64,000 nt of DNA from AC-32 sp963788215 (GTDB taxonomy: Bacteria; Actinomycetota; Thermoleophilia; Gaiellales; Gaiellaceae): the NCBI GenBank assembly GCA_963788215.1, contig CAWBFX010000010.1, forward strand, positions 682,001 to 746,000, given 5' to 3'. Below, one piece after another: positions 36,922 to 45,567 of this stretch; the stretch's first letter is position 1; each line of letters opens with the position of its first letter. A program made the translations under genes and the position numbers. A model generated the notes under the pieces. The model did no database searches and was not told the origin of the DNA. It was given only the letters and a program-made list of their open reading frames with translations.

Positions 36922-37884
36922 TCATTCCGTCACCCGCGGGTCGAGCCTGAAATACAGAAGGTCAGCGACGAGGTTGCAGAAGACCACGGACACCGTCAGC
37001 AGTAGGAACGCGCCCTGCAGCATCGGGTAGTCGCGCTGCAGCACCGCCTCGTAGACCACGCGCCCGATGCCAGGCCAGGAGAAGACGATCTCGACGAGGA
37101 TCGCGCCGGCGACGATGTAGCCGAGCGAGAGCGCGATCAGCGTCACGATCGGCAGCATCGCGTTTCGCAGCGCGTGCTTTCGGAGGATCGCGCCCGACTT
37201 CAGCCCCTTTGCGCGCGCGGTGAGGATGTAGTCCTCGCCAAGGGTCTCGAGCATTGCCGAGCGGACGATCAGCGTGTACTCGCCGTAGAGCACGAGCCCG
37301 AGGGTCAGCGACGGCAGCAGGATGTGCTCGCCGAGGTCCTTCACATGGGTCGCGAACGACGGGTCGATCAGGAAGTCGTTGCTCATGCCGCCGGTCGGCA
37401 GCACGCCCGCGAACAGGATCACCAGCATCAGCCCGAGCCACTGGGTCGGCATCGAGTAGAACGCGAGGGCGGTCGTCACCGAGGCGCTCTCCGTCCCGGT
37501 GCCGCGGCGCCACGCGGCGAGGACGCCGGTCAGCATGCCGAAGACGATCGAGAAGAACGTGCCGATGAAGACCATCGGGATCGTGTTCTTGAGGGCGACC
37601 CAGAGGTTGTGCGACACGGGCTGCTGGTTCCCGAACGAGACCCCGAGGTTTCCGTGCGCGAGCTGCTTCAGGTAGATCACGTACTGCTCGCCTCGCGACT
37701 TGTCGAGCCCGAACTGGCGCTTCAGCTCCTCGTGCAGCTGCGGCGTCGCGTGCGGGACCCGGGCGAGGTTCGTGACGGCGCTCCCGGGCGCGAGCCGGAA
37801 GAGCGCGAAGTTGATCGTGATCGCGACGAACACGGTGACGACCGCGAACGCGACCCGCTTGATGACGTAGTCGGCGCCTCTCAT
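36922..37884 (-). CDS. Oligopeptide/dipeptide ABC transporter permease (DppB/OppB type)
   Basis: This 320-aa protein starts at ATG 37884. The N-terminal helix is followed by FRLAPGSAV, a DppB/OppB hallmark. The EAA loop is TARAKGLKSGAILRKHALRN and the C-terminus is FYFRLDPRV-like (YFRLDPRVTE). Six membrane helices are visible. It follows the substrate-binding protein gene by 25 nt. Confidence 0.87.
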   Translation of the reverse strand: MRGADYVIKRVAFAVVTVFVAITINFALFRLAPGSAVTNLARVPHATPQLHEELKRQFGLDKSRGEQYVIYLKQLAHGNLGVSFGNQQPVSHNLWVALKNTIPMVFIGTFFSIVFGMLTGVLAAWRRGTGTESASVTTALAFYSMPTQWLGLMLVILFAGVLPTGGMSNDFLIDPSFATHVKDLGEHILLPSLTLGLVLYGEYTLIVRSAMLETLGEDYILTARAKGLKSGAILRKHALRNAMLPIVTLIALSLGYIVAGAILVEIVFSWPGIGRVVYEAVLQRDYPMLQGAFLLLTVSVVFCNLVADLLYFRLDPRVTE

Positions 37885-37909
37885 GTCCTCGGCGACGCCC
37901 TTGGCGCGG

Positions 37910-39544
37910 CTACTTCTTGTGCACGGTCGTCAGGCTGACGATGTTGAGCTCGTTGAAGGGTCCCTGCGGCGTGTTCACGAATCCCTCCCAGTTCTTGCTG
38001 ACCGCCGCGACGGAGTCGTCGTTCGCGAGCCAGATGTACGGACGCCGGTCGTAGAGGTACTTCTGCATCTTCCGGACGAGCGCCTGGCGGGCGTTCTGGT
38101 CCGGGGTCAGCTGCTGCTGTGAGTACATCGCGTCGTAGTTCTTGTCGCACATGCCGGTATCGCTCCAGCCGCCGAGCTGACCACACGTCACGACCGAGAG
38201 CATGAAGTCGGGGTCGATCAGGGCCGTCCAGTCCCAGAGCGCGAGGTCGAAGTTCTTGTACGTGTTGTTCGGCGACGACATCTGGTCGAAGGCCGCGGTC
38301 GAGTCCAGGGACTTCTGGCGCAGCTGGACCCCGATCTTCCGGAAGTCGGACTGGATGATCTGGAACGTGCGCGGGACGCTCTGGACGTCGGTCGGCGCAA
38401 TCACGTCGTAGGACATCTTGTGGCCCTCGGCGAGCCGGATCCCGTCCGAGCCCTTCTTGTAGCCGAGGCCGTCGAGGATCTTGTTCGCGGCGGCCAGGTC
38501 GAAGGCCGCCGGCTTGAGGTCCGGGTTCGACCACTCGCCGGTGGTCGGCGGGATGATCGAGTACGCGGGCTTGGCGGTTCCGAGGAAGACGACATCGATG
38601 ATCTGCTTGCGGTCGATCGCGTCGTCGAAGGCTTCGCGCACCTTCGGGTTCAAGAGCTCGAGGTGCTGGGTCTTCTTCGGGCTCGAGTTGATGATGAAGT
38701 CCGTCTGGTCGAGGCCGGGAACGTCCGAGACCTCGAAGCCTGCGTCCTTCAGCGTCTTGATCGCGGTTGCCGGCACGACGTTGATCGCATCGATCTCGTG
38801 GGATTTCAGCGCCGAGATCATCGCGTCGTCGTTCGAGAACATCCGCAGGCCGAACTCGTCGATCTTCGGCTTGGTGCCCCAGTAGGTCGGGTTCTTCTTG
38901 AAGAGGGCGATCTGGTTCTTCTGGTACTTGACGAGGTTGAACGGGCCGGAGCCGACCACCGGCGGGTTGTTCGCGAACGTCTTCAGGTCGGCGCCCTTGT
39001 TGCCGACGTGCTGGCTCCAGATGTGCTTCGGCAGGATGAAGAACTGCTGGAACTGCCCGAGCACGTTCCCCGGCGCCTGCTTGTAGTGGACGACGAGGGT
39101 GTTGGGATCGGGCGCGTCCGCGCGTGTGATGTGCGCAACCAGGCCGGCCGCGTTGGCAGCGCCGCCGCTCGCGTACTTGATGTCGGTGTTGATCGTCCAC
39201 GCCGCGTCTTCCGACGTCAGCGGCTTGCCGTCGCTCCACTTCGCGTTCGGCGTGAGGTGGAACGTCCAGGTCTTGCCGCCGTCCGTCGAGCCCCACGACT
39301 TGGCGTAGAACGGGGCGAAGTGCTTGTTCGTCTTGTCGTACTGGACGAGGATCGGATAGATGTACTGGAAGGTGGCGTAGGCGTCCTGGTTGAAGGCCAC
39401 GTAGGGGTTGATCGAGTCGATCCCCGAGGCCGTGCCCATGCGGAACGTGCCGCCCGAGCTGGAGCTCGAGGAGGAGCCGCCGCAGCCCGCGAGAGCAAGG
39501 CCGAGGATGAGGGCTCCGAATACGCCGAGCCACGTCTTCTTCAT
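37910..39544 (-). CDS. Oligopeptide ABC transporter substrate-binding lipoprotein (SBP family 5)
   Basis: This 544-aa protein starts at ATG 39544 behind a strong ribosome site (AAAGGAGG). The signal peptide ends in the lipobox LAGC with Cys21 as the lipid anchor, followed by a Gly/Ser spacer. The mature domain has family-5 features: INPYVAFNQDAYATFQYIYP, TFHLTPNAKWSDGKPLTSED (the SBP_bac_5 signature region), and VREAFDDAIDRKQI. It binds peptides outside the membrane and delivers them to the DppB/DppC permease. The strong ribosome site fits the need for more binding protein than permease. Confidence 0.9.
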   Translation of the reverse strand: MKKTWLGVFGALILGLALAGCGGSSSSSSSGGTFRMGTASGIDSINPYVAFNQDAYATFQYIYPILVQYDKTNKHFAPFYAKSWGSTDGGKTWTFHLTPNAKWSDGKPLTSEDAAWTINTDIKYASGGAANAAGLVAHITRADAPDPNTLVVHYKQAPGNVLGQFQQFFILPKHIWSQHVGNKGADLKTFANNPPVVGSGPFNLVKYQKNQIALFKKNPTYWGTKPKIDEFGLRMFSNDDAMISALKSHEIDAINVVPATAIKTLKDAGFEVSDVPGLDQTDFIINSSPKKTQHLELLNPKVREAFDDAIDRKQIIDVVFLGTAKPAYSIIPPTTGEWSNPDLKPAAFDLAAANKILDGLGYKKGSDGIRLAEGHKMSYDVIAPTDVQSVPRTFQIIQSDFRKIGVQLRQKSLDSTAAFDQMSSPNNTYKNFDLALWDWTALIDPDFMLSVVTCGQLGGWSDTGMCDKNYDAMYSQQQLTPDQNARQALVRKMQKYLYDRRPYIWLANDDSVAAVSKNWEGFVNTPQGPFNELNIVSLTTVHKK

Positions 39545-39549
39545 CTGTC

Positions 39550-39557
39550 CCTCCTTT
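39550..39557 (-). promoter_or_regulatory. Strong Shine-Dalgarno site of the substrate-binding protein gene
   Basis: AAAGGAGG on the minus strand ends 5 nt before ATG 39544. It is close to the full anti-16S match and contrasts with the overlapping or leaderless starts of most neighbours. Confidence 0.7.
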
Positions 39558-40502
39558 TCACGCGTCGAAGAGGGCCTCTTCGAGCGTGAGCGTTCTCCGG
39601 TCGGCGTCGAGCGTATACCGAACGCCGAGCGGGATCGAGGCCAGATGCTTGCCGTGGCCGAGGGGCAGGCCGTAGAGGACGGGGACGCCGAGCGGCTCCA
39701 GGTGCTGCTCGAGGACGTCCTCGAGGGAGCGGGAGCGTGCCCAGTCCGAAGCCTCGCGCTGGTCGCCCCAGTCGCAGTCCTTCATCTCGCCGACGACGAC
39801 GCCGGCGACCCGCTCGAGCTTCCCGGCGTGACCGAGCTGCGTGAGCATCCCGTCGACGTAGTAGGGCGGCGCCTTGTAGTCCTCGAAGAAGAGGATCGCG
39901 CCGTCGACGTCGAGCTCCCACGGCGTGGCCATCGTCTGCAGGAGCAGCCACAGGCAGCCGCCGAGGAGCGGGGCGGTGGCCGTGCCGCCCGAGATCGCGC
40001 GCACGTACGGGTCGTCGGGGTTCCGCGGGACCTCGTTCGCGGCCTCGCCGCGCAGGACCTCGAGCGCGCGGTTGCGGGTGAAGTCCGAGGTCTCCGGGTC
40101 GCCGAGCCCGACCAGCCCGTTGCCGTAGATCGTCGGCATTCCGGTGCGCCTATGGATCGCGACGTGCAGCGCGGTGATGTCCGAGAACCCGAGGAACGGC
40201 TTCGGGTTGGCACCGATCGTGGCGAAGTCGAGGTACGGGATCGTCTGCGCCGAGCCGTAACCGCCCTGGAGGGCCTGGACCACGTCGACCTCGGGATCTG
40301 CGAAGAGCGCGTTCAGATCCGAGGCGCGCGCCTGGGGATCGCCGGCGACGTAGTCGTCGCGGGCGTAGACGTTCGGGCCGAGCTTGACGCGGTAGCCCTG
40401 GGACTCCCACCATTCGACCCCGCGCAGGACCTCGGAGCGCGCGTCGTACGGGCTCGCGGCCGCCGCGACGCCGATCGTCCCGCAGGGAGGGAGCGGCTTC
40501 AC
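39558..40502 (-). CDS. LD-carboxypeptidase (peptidase S66, LdcA/MccF family)
   Basis: This 314-aa protein starts at GTG 40502 (GTGA overlap with the M28 gene). Family S66 motifs are present: IGVAAAASPYD at the N-terminus, ALQGGYGSAQTIPYLD, the nucleophile serine in GFSDIT, the late Glu in VVVGEMKDCDW, and the His in GLPLGHGK. S66 enzymes cut the bond between an L- and a D-amino acid in peptidoglycan tetrapeptides, or cleave peptide-nucleotide antibiotics (MccF). No signal peptide is present, so it acts on imported peptides. Next to a peptide importer, murein peptide recycling is the simplest role. Confidence 0.85.
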   Translation of the reverse strand: MKPLPPCGTIGVAAAASPYDARSEVLRGVEWWESQGYRVKLGPNVYARDDYVAGDPQARASDLNALFADPEVDVVQALQGGYGSAQTIPYLDFATIGANPKPFLGFSDITALHVAIHRRTGMPTIYGNGLVGLGDPETSDFTRNRALEVLRGEAANEVPRNPDDPYVRAISGGTATAPLLGGCLWLLLQTMATPWELDVDGAILFFEDYKAPPYYVDGMLTQLGHAGKLERVAGVVVGEMKDCDWGDQREASDWARSRSLEDVLEQHLEPLGVPVLYGLPLGHGKHLASIPLGVRYTLDADRRTLTLEEALFDA

Positions 40503-42283
40503 GCGCGTGGTCCTACAGGAAGGTCGGCCTGGCGTGGGCGCGCGAGCGGGAAGACCTTGCCCGCGGCGGCGGCGGCCATGCGCTCTCGCCGCCGCCAGAG
40601 CTCGCGTCGGGAGCGGTCGAGGTGGCGACGCAGGCTTTGCTCGAGCCATGGCCCCGGCGACCGCGACCCAGGTTCGCCACGGAGGGAGGCGAGCTCGCGC
40701 CAGAGGTCCGGCCCGGGGTCGGCGTCGCCCTGAGTCCCCCAGCAGGCGCGGCGCGCGCGGCGGCCGCGGCGTGCGCGCTCGATCCGGAACGCCTGGCGCG
40801 AGAGGTCTGCGCAGAGCCAGTTCACGCCGACGCGCGAGAGCGGCCCGGCCGCGTGCTCGAGGTCGCCGAGCGCCTCTTCGAGCAGCTGGACGTCGCCGGC
40901 CGTCTGCTCGTGCGGGTAGCGCGGCGCGTCGATCGCGTCGAGCCCGTAGAGGCCGCGCCCGATCGCCGTGAAGCGCCTCCGTTCGTCGCCCGCCTCGACC
41001 TTCGGCAGCTTCAGCCCGAGCTTACGGAGCTCCCGGTCGCGTGCGGCGAAGTCGAGCGCGGGCTCGTCGAGCAGCAGCCGCGCGCAGAGCTCCGTCAGCT
41101 TCGCGAGGTAGCCGAAGTCGACCTTGTCGCTCGTGTCGTACTGCGTGTGGTACTCGGTGCGGTCGAACTCGGTCGTGAACGTGGAGACGTTGATCCCGGG
41201 GATGCCTGCGGCCAGGAACGGCCAGACCTCGGTCCACGTGTTCGGCCGGTCGAGCCGCCAGCCGTGCGGGAGGAGACCGTCGCGGGCGGCGCGGCGGCAG
41301 TGGCGCCGGATCCACGCGGTGAGCTCGGGCGGTACGTCGAGGGTGAAGACCTCCGGGCGGCCGGAGCCCTCGACGTTGAGGTAGAACGGCGAGCCGGTCG
41401 TCCACTCGCGGTGCTCGGCGACGACCTGGTACCAGGCGCCGTAGCACCAGTCGTACGCCGACTCGGCGATCCCGTACTCCTCGGCGGTGTGCGAGACGAA
41501 GGCGATCGTGCGGCTCGGCTTGACGCCGGTCTCGAGGAACACGCGCGCGAGCTCGAGCGTGACCGCGACTCCGGTCGCGTCGTCGAAGGCCGCGCCGAAC
41601 CAGCCGTCGTGGTGGCCCGCGACGACGACGGGCGCCCCGCGGCTGCGCCCCGGGAGGTAGCCGGTGACGTTCGTCCCCTGGGCCGGCTTGCGCGGCGCGC
41701 GCAGGACGACCCGCACGCGCCCCTCGAGCCGGGGCGCATCCTCGCGCCGGACGGTCACGCAGGGCGGGCCTTCCGCGTGCCAGATCCCGTCGAAGGTGCC
41801 GAGGGAGCCCGGCGCCTGGTAGTACGGGCCGCCCTCTGGCGAGTAGAGGATCATCGCCTTCGCGCCGCGCAGGCCGAGCTCGAGCCCGACGTGGTACGGC
41901 CAGAGGCGCGCCACCTGCCACTCGACGAGCGCGATCTTGCCGGCGACGTCGACGCGGTCGAGCTGCCTCCGTCCACCGCGGCCGACCCTGACGAGCTCGC
42001 CTTCGACGCCGCGTGCGCCTGTCTCGGGAACGCCGCCGAACGACGCGCCTCCGACGCGAGTCCCGTCCGCGAGCTCGACGAAAGCCTCCTGGAGCCGCCA
42101 GCCGTCCACCGGGACGGGCTCCTTCGTCACGTCCTGCAGCCCGAGCGAGCGCATCTCCTGCGCGACGAACTGGACCGCCTGTCGTTCCTCCGGGGTGCCC
42201 GCGACGCGGAAGCCGAGCGGGTGCGAGCCGATGCCTTCGAGCCGCTCGACGACATGGCGCAGGTACTCCGGCGAGAACTTCAG
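40499..42283 (-). CDS. M28-family zinc aminopeptidase with PA domain
   Basis: The protein has about 594 aa. A PA-domain insert (GKIALVEWQVARLWPYHVG) is followed by the M28 catalytic domain. Metal ligands are HHDGWFGAAFDDATG (His, Asp), the Glu pair in HTAEEYG, and the last His in TEYHTQYDT. No signal peptide is seen, so it probably works on imported peptides in the cytoplasm. Conserved sequence (FSPEYLRHVVERLEGIGSHP) begins right after the upstream gene's stop. The only start there is CTG 42283, overlapping that stop as CTGA. The first standard in-frame start, ATG about 47 codons later, would delete the conserved N-terminus. Confidence 0.8.
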   Translation of the reverse strand: MKFSPEYLRHVVERLEGIGSHPLGFRVAGTPEERQAVQFVAQEMRSLGLQDVTKEPVPVDGWRLQEAFVELADGTRVGGASFGGVPETGARGVEGELVRVGRGGRRQLDRVDVAGKIALVEWQVARLWPYHVGLELGLRGAKAMILYSPEGGPYYQAPGSLGTFDGIWHAEGPPCVTVRREDAPRLEGRVRVVLRAPRKPAQGTNVTGYLPGRSRGAPVVVAGHHDGWFGAAFDDATGVAVTLELARVFLETGVKPSRTIAFVSHTAEEYGIAESAYDWCYGAWYQVVAEHREWTTGSPFYLNVEGSGRPEVFTLDVPPELTAWIRRHCRRAARDGLLPHGWRLDRPNTWTEVWPFLAAGIPGINVSTFTTEFDRTEYHTQYDTSDKVDFGYLAKLTELCARLLLDEPALDFAARDRELRKLGLKLPKVEAGDERRRFTAIGRGLYGLDAIDAPRYPHEQTAGDVQLLEEALGDLEHAAGPLSRVGVNWLCADLSRQAFRIERARRGRRARRACWGTQGDADPGPDLWRELASLRGEPGSRSPGPWLEQSLRRHLDRSRRELWRRRERMAAAAAGKVFPLARPRQADLPVGPRA

Positions 42284-43293
42284 CGCGCCCCCTCGAAGCC
42301 GAGCAGCGTCTCGCGCACGAGCGCTCCGATCGCGTCGTGGTAGCCGCCCTCCTGGACGAAGACGGTCGGGAGCCCGAGCGCACCGAGTAACGCTCCCGCC
42401 TCGCGGAAGCCGCCGCGCGTGACCTCGAGCGGGCTTTCCGGGTCCTGGGCCGCGGCGTCGACCCCGAGGGCCACGACGAGGCCGCTGTACGGCGCGGCCC
42501 AGAGCGCGAGTTCCTCGACCGCCTCGAGCCAGGGCTCGTCGCCGGAGCCGGGTGCAAGCGGCACGTTCAGGTTCGTCTCGCCGCTTTCGTCGGCAAAGCC
42601 GAGGAAGTGCGGGAACCAGCCGGCGCCCGGGTCGACGTGGACAGAACCCGTGGCCACGCCGCCGTCGCCGGCGAAGATCTCCTGCGTCCCGTTGCCGTGG
42701 TGAGCGTCGACATCGAGAACGGCGACGTCGCCGAGTCCCTGTCGGAGCGCCTCCGCGGCGATGGCCGTGTTGTTCAGGTAGCAAGAGCCGCCGAATGCGC
42801 GGCGGGTGACATGGTGGCCAGGCGGACGCGTGCAGGCATAGGCGGAGGGCTCGCCTCCGAGGACGAGATCGACTGCTGTGAGCGCCACGTCAGCCGCAGC
42901 TCGGGCTGCTTCCCAGGTACCTGGGCCGACCAGCGTCATCGTGTCGTAGGCGAACCAGCCCGGCCGCGCCCAGACAGCCTCCGGCGCCCGGCGCGCGCCG
43001 AGGTCGCGGTGCGCGAAGACGTACGGGACGACCTGTTCCTGTGGGAGGTCTGCCGCACGCCAGTCCTCCCAGGCCGACGCGAGGTAACTGAGCAGCGCTT
43101 CGTCGTGAACCGCGAGCAGCGCCTCGTCCGGATGCGGTTGGGCGTCGACGAAGCGGGCGTCGAGCGCCGCGAGGATCGCTGTCTGCCGCTCGGGCGTCTC
43201 CGCCGCCGGTGTCGCCGTGCCGACGAAAATCTCGGCGGCGGGCTCGTGGAGCAGGCAGCGATCGCTCCAGACGACCGGCATGGCGAGCTCCAC
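42280..43293 (-). CDS. Histone-deacetylase-family amidohydrolase (acetylpolyamine/acetoin type)
   Basis: This 337-aa protein has the arginase/deacetylase fold with RPPGHH, the GGSCYLNN loop, the zinc-binding DVDAHHGNGTQ, and the late QEGGYH. Bacterial members remove acetyl groups from polyamines, acetoin-related compounds or N-acylated amino acids. GTG 43293 is supported by a TAGAGT box exactly 6 nt upstream. ATG 43281 is the alternative. It is the first gene of a nine-gene minus-strand operon devoted mostly to peptide uptake and cleavage. A role in deacylating imported peptides is inferred. Confidence 0.85.
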   Translation of the reverse strand: MELAMPVVWSDRCLLHEPAAEIFVGTATPAAETPERQTAILAALDARFVDAQPHPDEALLAVHDEALLSYLASAWEDWRAADLPQEQVVPYVFAHRDLGARRAPEAVWARPGWFAYDTMTLVGPGTWEAARAAADVALTAVDLVLGGEPSAYACTRPPGHHVTRRAFGGSCYLNNTAIAAEALRQGLGDVAVLDVDAHHGNGTQEIFAGDGGVATGSVHVDPGAGWFPHFLGFADESGETNLNVPLAPGSGDEPWLEAVEELALWAAPYSGLVVALGVDAAAQDPESPLEVTRGGFREAGALLGALGLPTVFVQEGGYHDAIGALVRETLLGFEGAR

Positions 43294-43299
43294 GCGGCG

Positions 43300-43305
43300 A
43301 CTCTA
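43300..43305 (-). promoter_or_regulatory. -10 box of leaderless promoter for the peptide-scavenging operon
   Basis: TAGAGT on the minus strand lies exactly 6 nt before GTG 43293. It overlaps the opposite -10 box at 43304-43309 by two bases. Confidence 0.55.
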
Positions 43306-43309
43306 CAGT
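43304..43309 (+). promoter_or_regulatory. -10 box of leaderless promoter for the P1 peptidase gene
   Basis: TACAGT lies exactly 6 nt before GTG 43316. The two divergent start codons are only 22 bp apart, so the two promoters cannot both be occupied by RNA polymerase at once. Confidence 0.55.
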
Positions 43310-43315
43310 CCTCCC

Positions 43316-44356
43316 GTGAGCGACGGCCCTCCCGATCCACGCAGCCCGAGGCTCCGCGAGCTGGGCCTGCGGATCGGCGAGCTCGAGGCGGGGCCGAGCG
43401 ACTCGATCGCCGACGTCGGCGTCCGGGTGGGCCACGTGACGGTGTGGCGCGACGAGCCCGATCCGCCCGAGGGTCGCGGTGTCGCACGCACGGGCGTGAC
43501 GGCGCTCGTTCCGCCGGAGCTGCCGCTGCCCGCCGGGATGGCCGTGCTGAACGGCGCCGGCGAGCTCACGGGCTCGCACGAGATCCGGGAGTGGGGGTTG
43601 CTCGAGACGCCGGTCTACCTGACCTCGACGCACGCGGTGGGGCGGGTCTACGACGGTGCCATCGAGCTCGCCGTGCGCGACGACCCGCTTGTCGGCGTCG
43701 AGGAGTTCGTGATCCCGGTCGTGGGCGAGTGCGACGACGGCTGGCTGAGCGACGCGCGCACGGTGCACGTCGAGCGCGGCGATGTCGCGGCCGCGGTCGA
43801 CGGCGCCACCGGCTGGCCGTTCGACGAGGGCGCAGTCGGCGCGGGAACCGGGATGAGCTGCCTCGGCTGGAAAGGCGGGATCGGCAGCGCAAGCCGCGTC
43901 GGCGACGGCCACACCGTCGGCGTGCTCGTGCTCGCGAACTTCGGTTCCGCGCGCCAGCTCGTCGTCGCCGGGGTCCCCGTCGGGCGGCTGCTTCCCGGCG
44001 ACGCGCACCGGCCGGCGGCGGGCAGCTGCATCGCCGTCGTCGCCACCGACGCGCCGCTCTCGCCCGGTTCGCTCGAACGCCTCGCGCGCCGCGCCGGGCT
44101 CGGTCTTGCCCGGACGGGCTCGGTCGCGCACCACGGCAGCGGCGAGATCTTCATGGCCTTCGCGACGACGCGCGGCCCGGAGGTCTCGGGCCGCGAGCTC
44201 GATCCGCTCTTCGCGGCCGCGGTCGACGCGACCGAAGAGGCCGTGCTCAACGCGATCTGGGCGGCGCCGGACGTCGAGGGCCGCGAGGGTCGCGTCGAAC
44301 GAGGCCTTCCGCACGACGCGGTGCTCGAGCTCCTGCGGGAGCACCGCGCACTTTAG
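43316..44356 (+). CDS. P1-family (DmpA-like) self-processing aminopeptidase
   Basis: This 346-aa protein starts at GTG 43316. It matches the DmpA/BapA beta-peptidyl aminopeptidase family (Ntn-hydrolase-like, cleaves itself into two subunits): RELGLRIGELEAGPSDSIAD at the N-terminus, VGAGTGMSCLGWKGGIGSAS in the middle, and the VGVLVLANFGS segment around the self-cleavage region. These enzymes release N-terminal L- or D-amino acids or beta-amino acids from peptides and amides. It is divergent from the peptide-uptake operon and shares its promoter region, so it probably serves the same pathway. Confidence 0.85.
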   Translation: MSDGPPDPRSPRLRELGLRIGELEAGPSDSIADVGVRVGHVTVWRDEPDPPEGRGVARTGVTALVPPELPLPAGMAVLNGAGELTGSHEIREWGLLETPVYLTSTHAVGRVYDGAIELAVRDDPLVGVEEFVIPVVGECDDGWLSDARTVHVERGDVAAAVDGATGWPFDEGAVGAGTGMSCLGWKGGIGSASRVGDGHTVGVLVLANFGSARQLVVAGVPVGRLLPGDAHRPAAGSCIAVVATDAPLSPGSLERLARRAGLGLARTGSVAHHGSGEIFMAFATTRGPEVSGRELDPLFAAAVDATEEAVLNAIWAAPDVEGREGRVERGLPHDAVLELLREHRAL

Positions 44357-44365
44357 GAGCGTATG

Positions 44366-44379
44366 CGAACATACGTTCG
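44366..44379 (+). promoter_or_regulatory. LexA/SOS box directly before dinB
   Basis: CGAAC-ATAC-GTTCG is a perfect match to the Gram-positive LexA operator core (CGAAC-N4-GTTCG). Its last base touches the ATG of dinB. AGGAG lies about 20 nt upstream of the ATG, too far to be the ribosome site, so the transcript start must be very close to the ATG. Confidence 0.88.
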
Positions 44380-45567
44380 ATGAGCGAGGCGACGATCCTG
44401 CACGCCGACGTCGACTCCTTCTTCGCGTCCGTGGAGCAGCGGGACGACCCGAGGCTCGCCGGCCGCCCGGTGATCGTCGGCGCCTGGGTCGTGCTCGCCG
44501 CGAGCTACGAGGCGAAGGCGCATGGCGTGCGCACCGCGATGGGCGTGGCCCGGGCCCGGCGGCTCTGCCCTGCGGCGGTCGTCGTCGAGCCCAGGATGTC
44601 GGCCTACTCGGAGGCGAGCAAGGCCGTCTACCGGCTGTTCGAGGACACCGCCTCCCTGGTGGAAGGCCTCTCGATCGACGAGGCGTTCCTCGACGTCCGC
44701 GGCGTGCAGCGGCTCTCGGGCACGCCCTCGCAGATCGCGGCGAAGCTACGCAGGGAGGCGCGCGAGCGGATCGGGCTCCCGCTGACGGTCGGGATCGCGT
44801 CCACGAAGTTCCTCGCGAAGGTCGCGAGCGCCGTCGCCAAGCCGGACGGGCTGCTCGTCGTTCCCGCCGGCCGCGAGCTCGAGTTCCTGCACCCGCTGCC
44901 GGTCGAGCGGCTCTGGGGGGTGGGCCCGGTGACGGCCAGGCGCCTCCACGACGTCGGTCTTGCGACCGTCGGAGAGGTGGCGAGGGTCGACGAGAACAGC
45001 CTCGTCGCGCTGCTCGGCCCGGCGGCTGGTCGGCACCTGTACGCGCTGGCGCACAACCGCGACGCTCGACGCGTGCGCGCCAGGCGGCGCCGCGGCTCGG
45101 TCGGGGCGCAGCGGGCGCTCGGGCGCGCCCCGACGCCGTTGGCCGAGGTCGAGATCGCGCTTGCGGGCCTCGTCGACCGCGTCACCCGGCGCATGCGCAC
45201 GGCGGGGAGGACCGGCCGGACCGTCACCCTCCGACTGCGCTTCGACGACTTCTCCCGTGCGACCCGGTCGCACACGCTGCCGTACGCGACTGCCAGCACG
45301 GAGGCGATCCTCGCGACGGCGCGGGAGCTGCTGCGTGCGGCGGCGCCCATGGTCGAGCGGCGCGGCCTCACGCTCGTCGGCGTTGCCGTCGGAAACCTGC
45401 ACGAGGGGGGCTCCGTGCAGCTCGCGATTCCGCTCGGACGGAACGACACAGACGCGCTCGACGCGGCTATGGACGAGGTGTGGCGGCGTTTCGGGACGGC
45501 GGCGGTGACCCGGGCGGTGCTACTCGGCGGCAGGCGCGGGCTCGACCCGCCGCTCCTGCCCGACTGA
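44380..45567 (+). CDS. dinB: DNA polymerase IV (Y-family translesion polymerase)
   Basis: This 395-aa protein starts at ATG 44380. The palm domain metal residues are Asp10 in HADVDSFFASVE and Asp100-Glu101 in SIDEAFLD. The thumb helix-hairpin-helix is LWGVGPVTARRLHDVGLAT, followed by the little-finger domain (RTVTLRLRFDDFSRATRSHT). It copies damaged templates with low fidelity during the SOS response. The LexA box that abuts the start codon supports direct SOS control. No beta-clamp-binding QLxLF-type motif is obvious at the C-terminus. Its 3' end overlaps the dehydratase gene on the other strand by 48 bp. Confidence 0.92.
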   Translation: MSEATILHADVDSFFASVEQRDDPRLAGRPVIVGAWVVLAASYEAKAHGVRTAMGVARARRLCPAAVVVEPRMSAYSEASKAVYRLFEDTASLVEGLSIDEAFLDVRGVQRLSGTPSQIAAKLRREARERIGLPLTVGIASTKFLAKVASAVAKPDGLLVVPAGRELEFLHPLPVERLWGVGPVTARRLHDVGLATVGEVARVDENSLVALLGPAAGRHLYALAHNRDARRVRARRRRGSVGAQRALGRAPTPLAEVEIALAGLVDRVTRRMRTAGRTGRTVTLRLRFDDFSRATRSHTLPYATASTEAILATARELLRAAAPMVERRGLTLVGVAVGNLHEGGSVQLAIPLGRNDTDALDAAMDEVWRRFGTAAVTRAVLLGGRRGLDPPLLPD

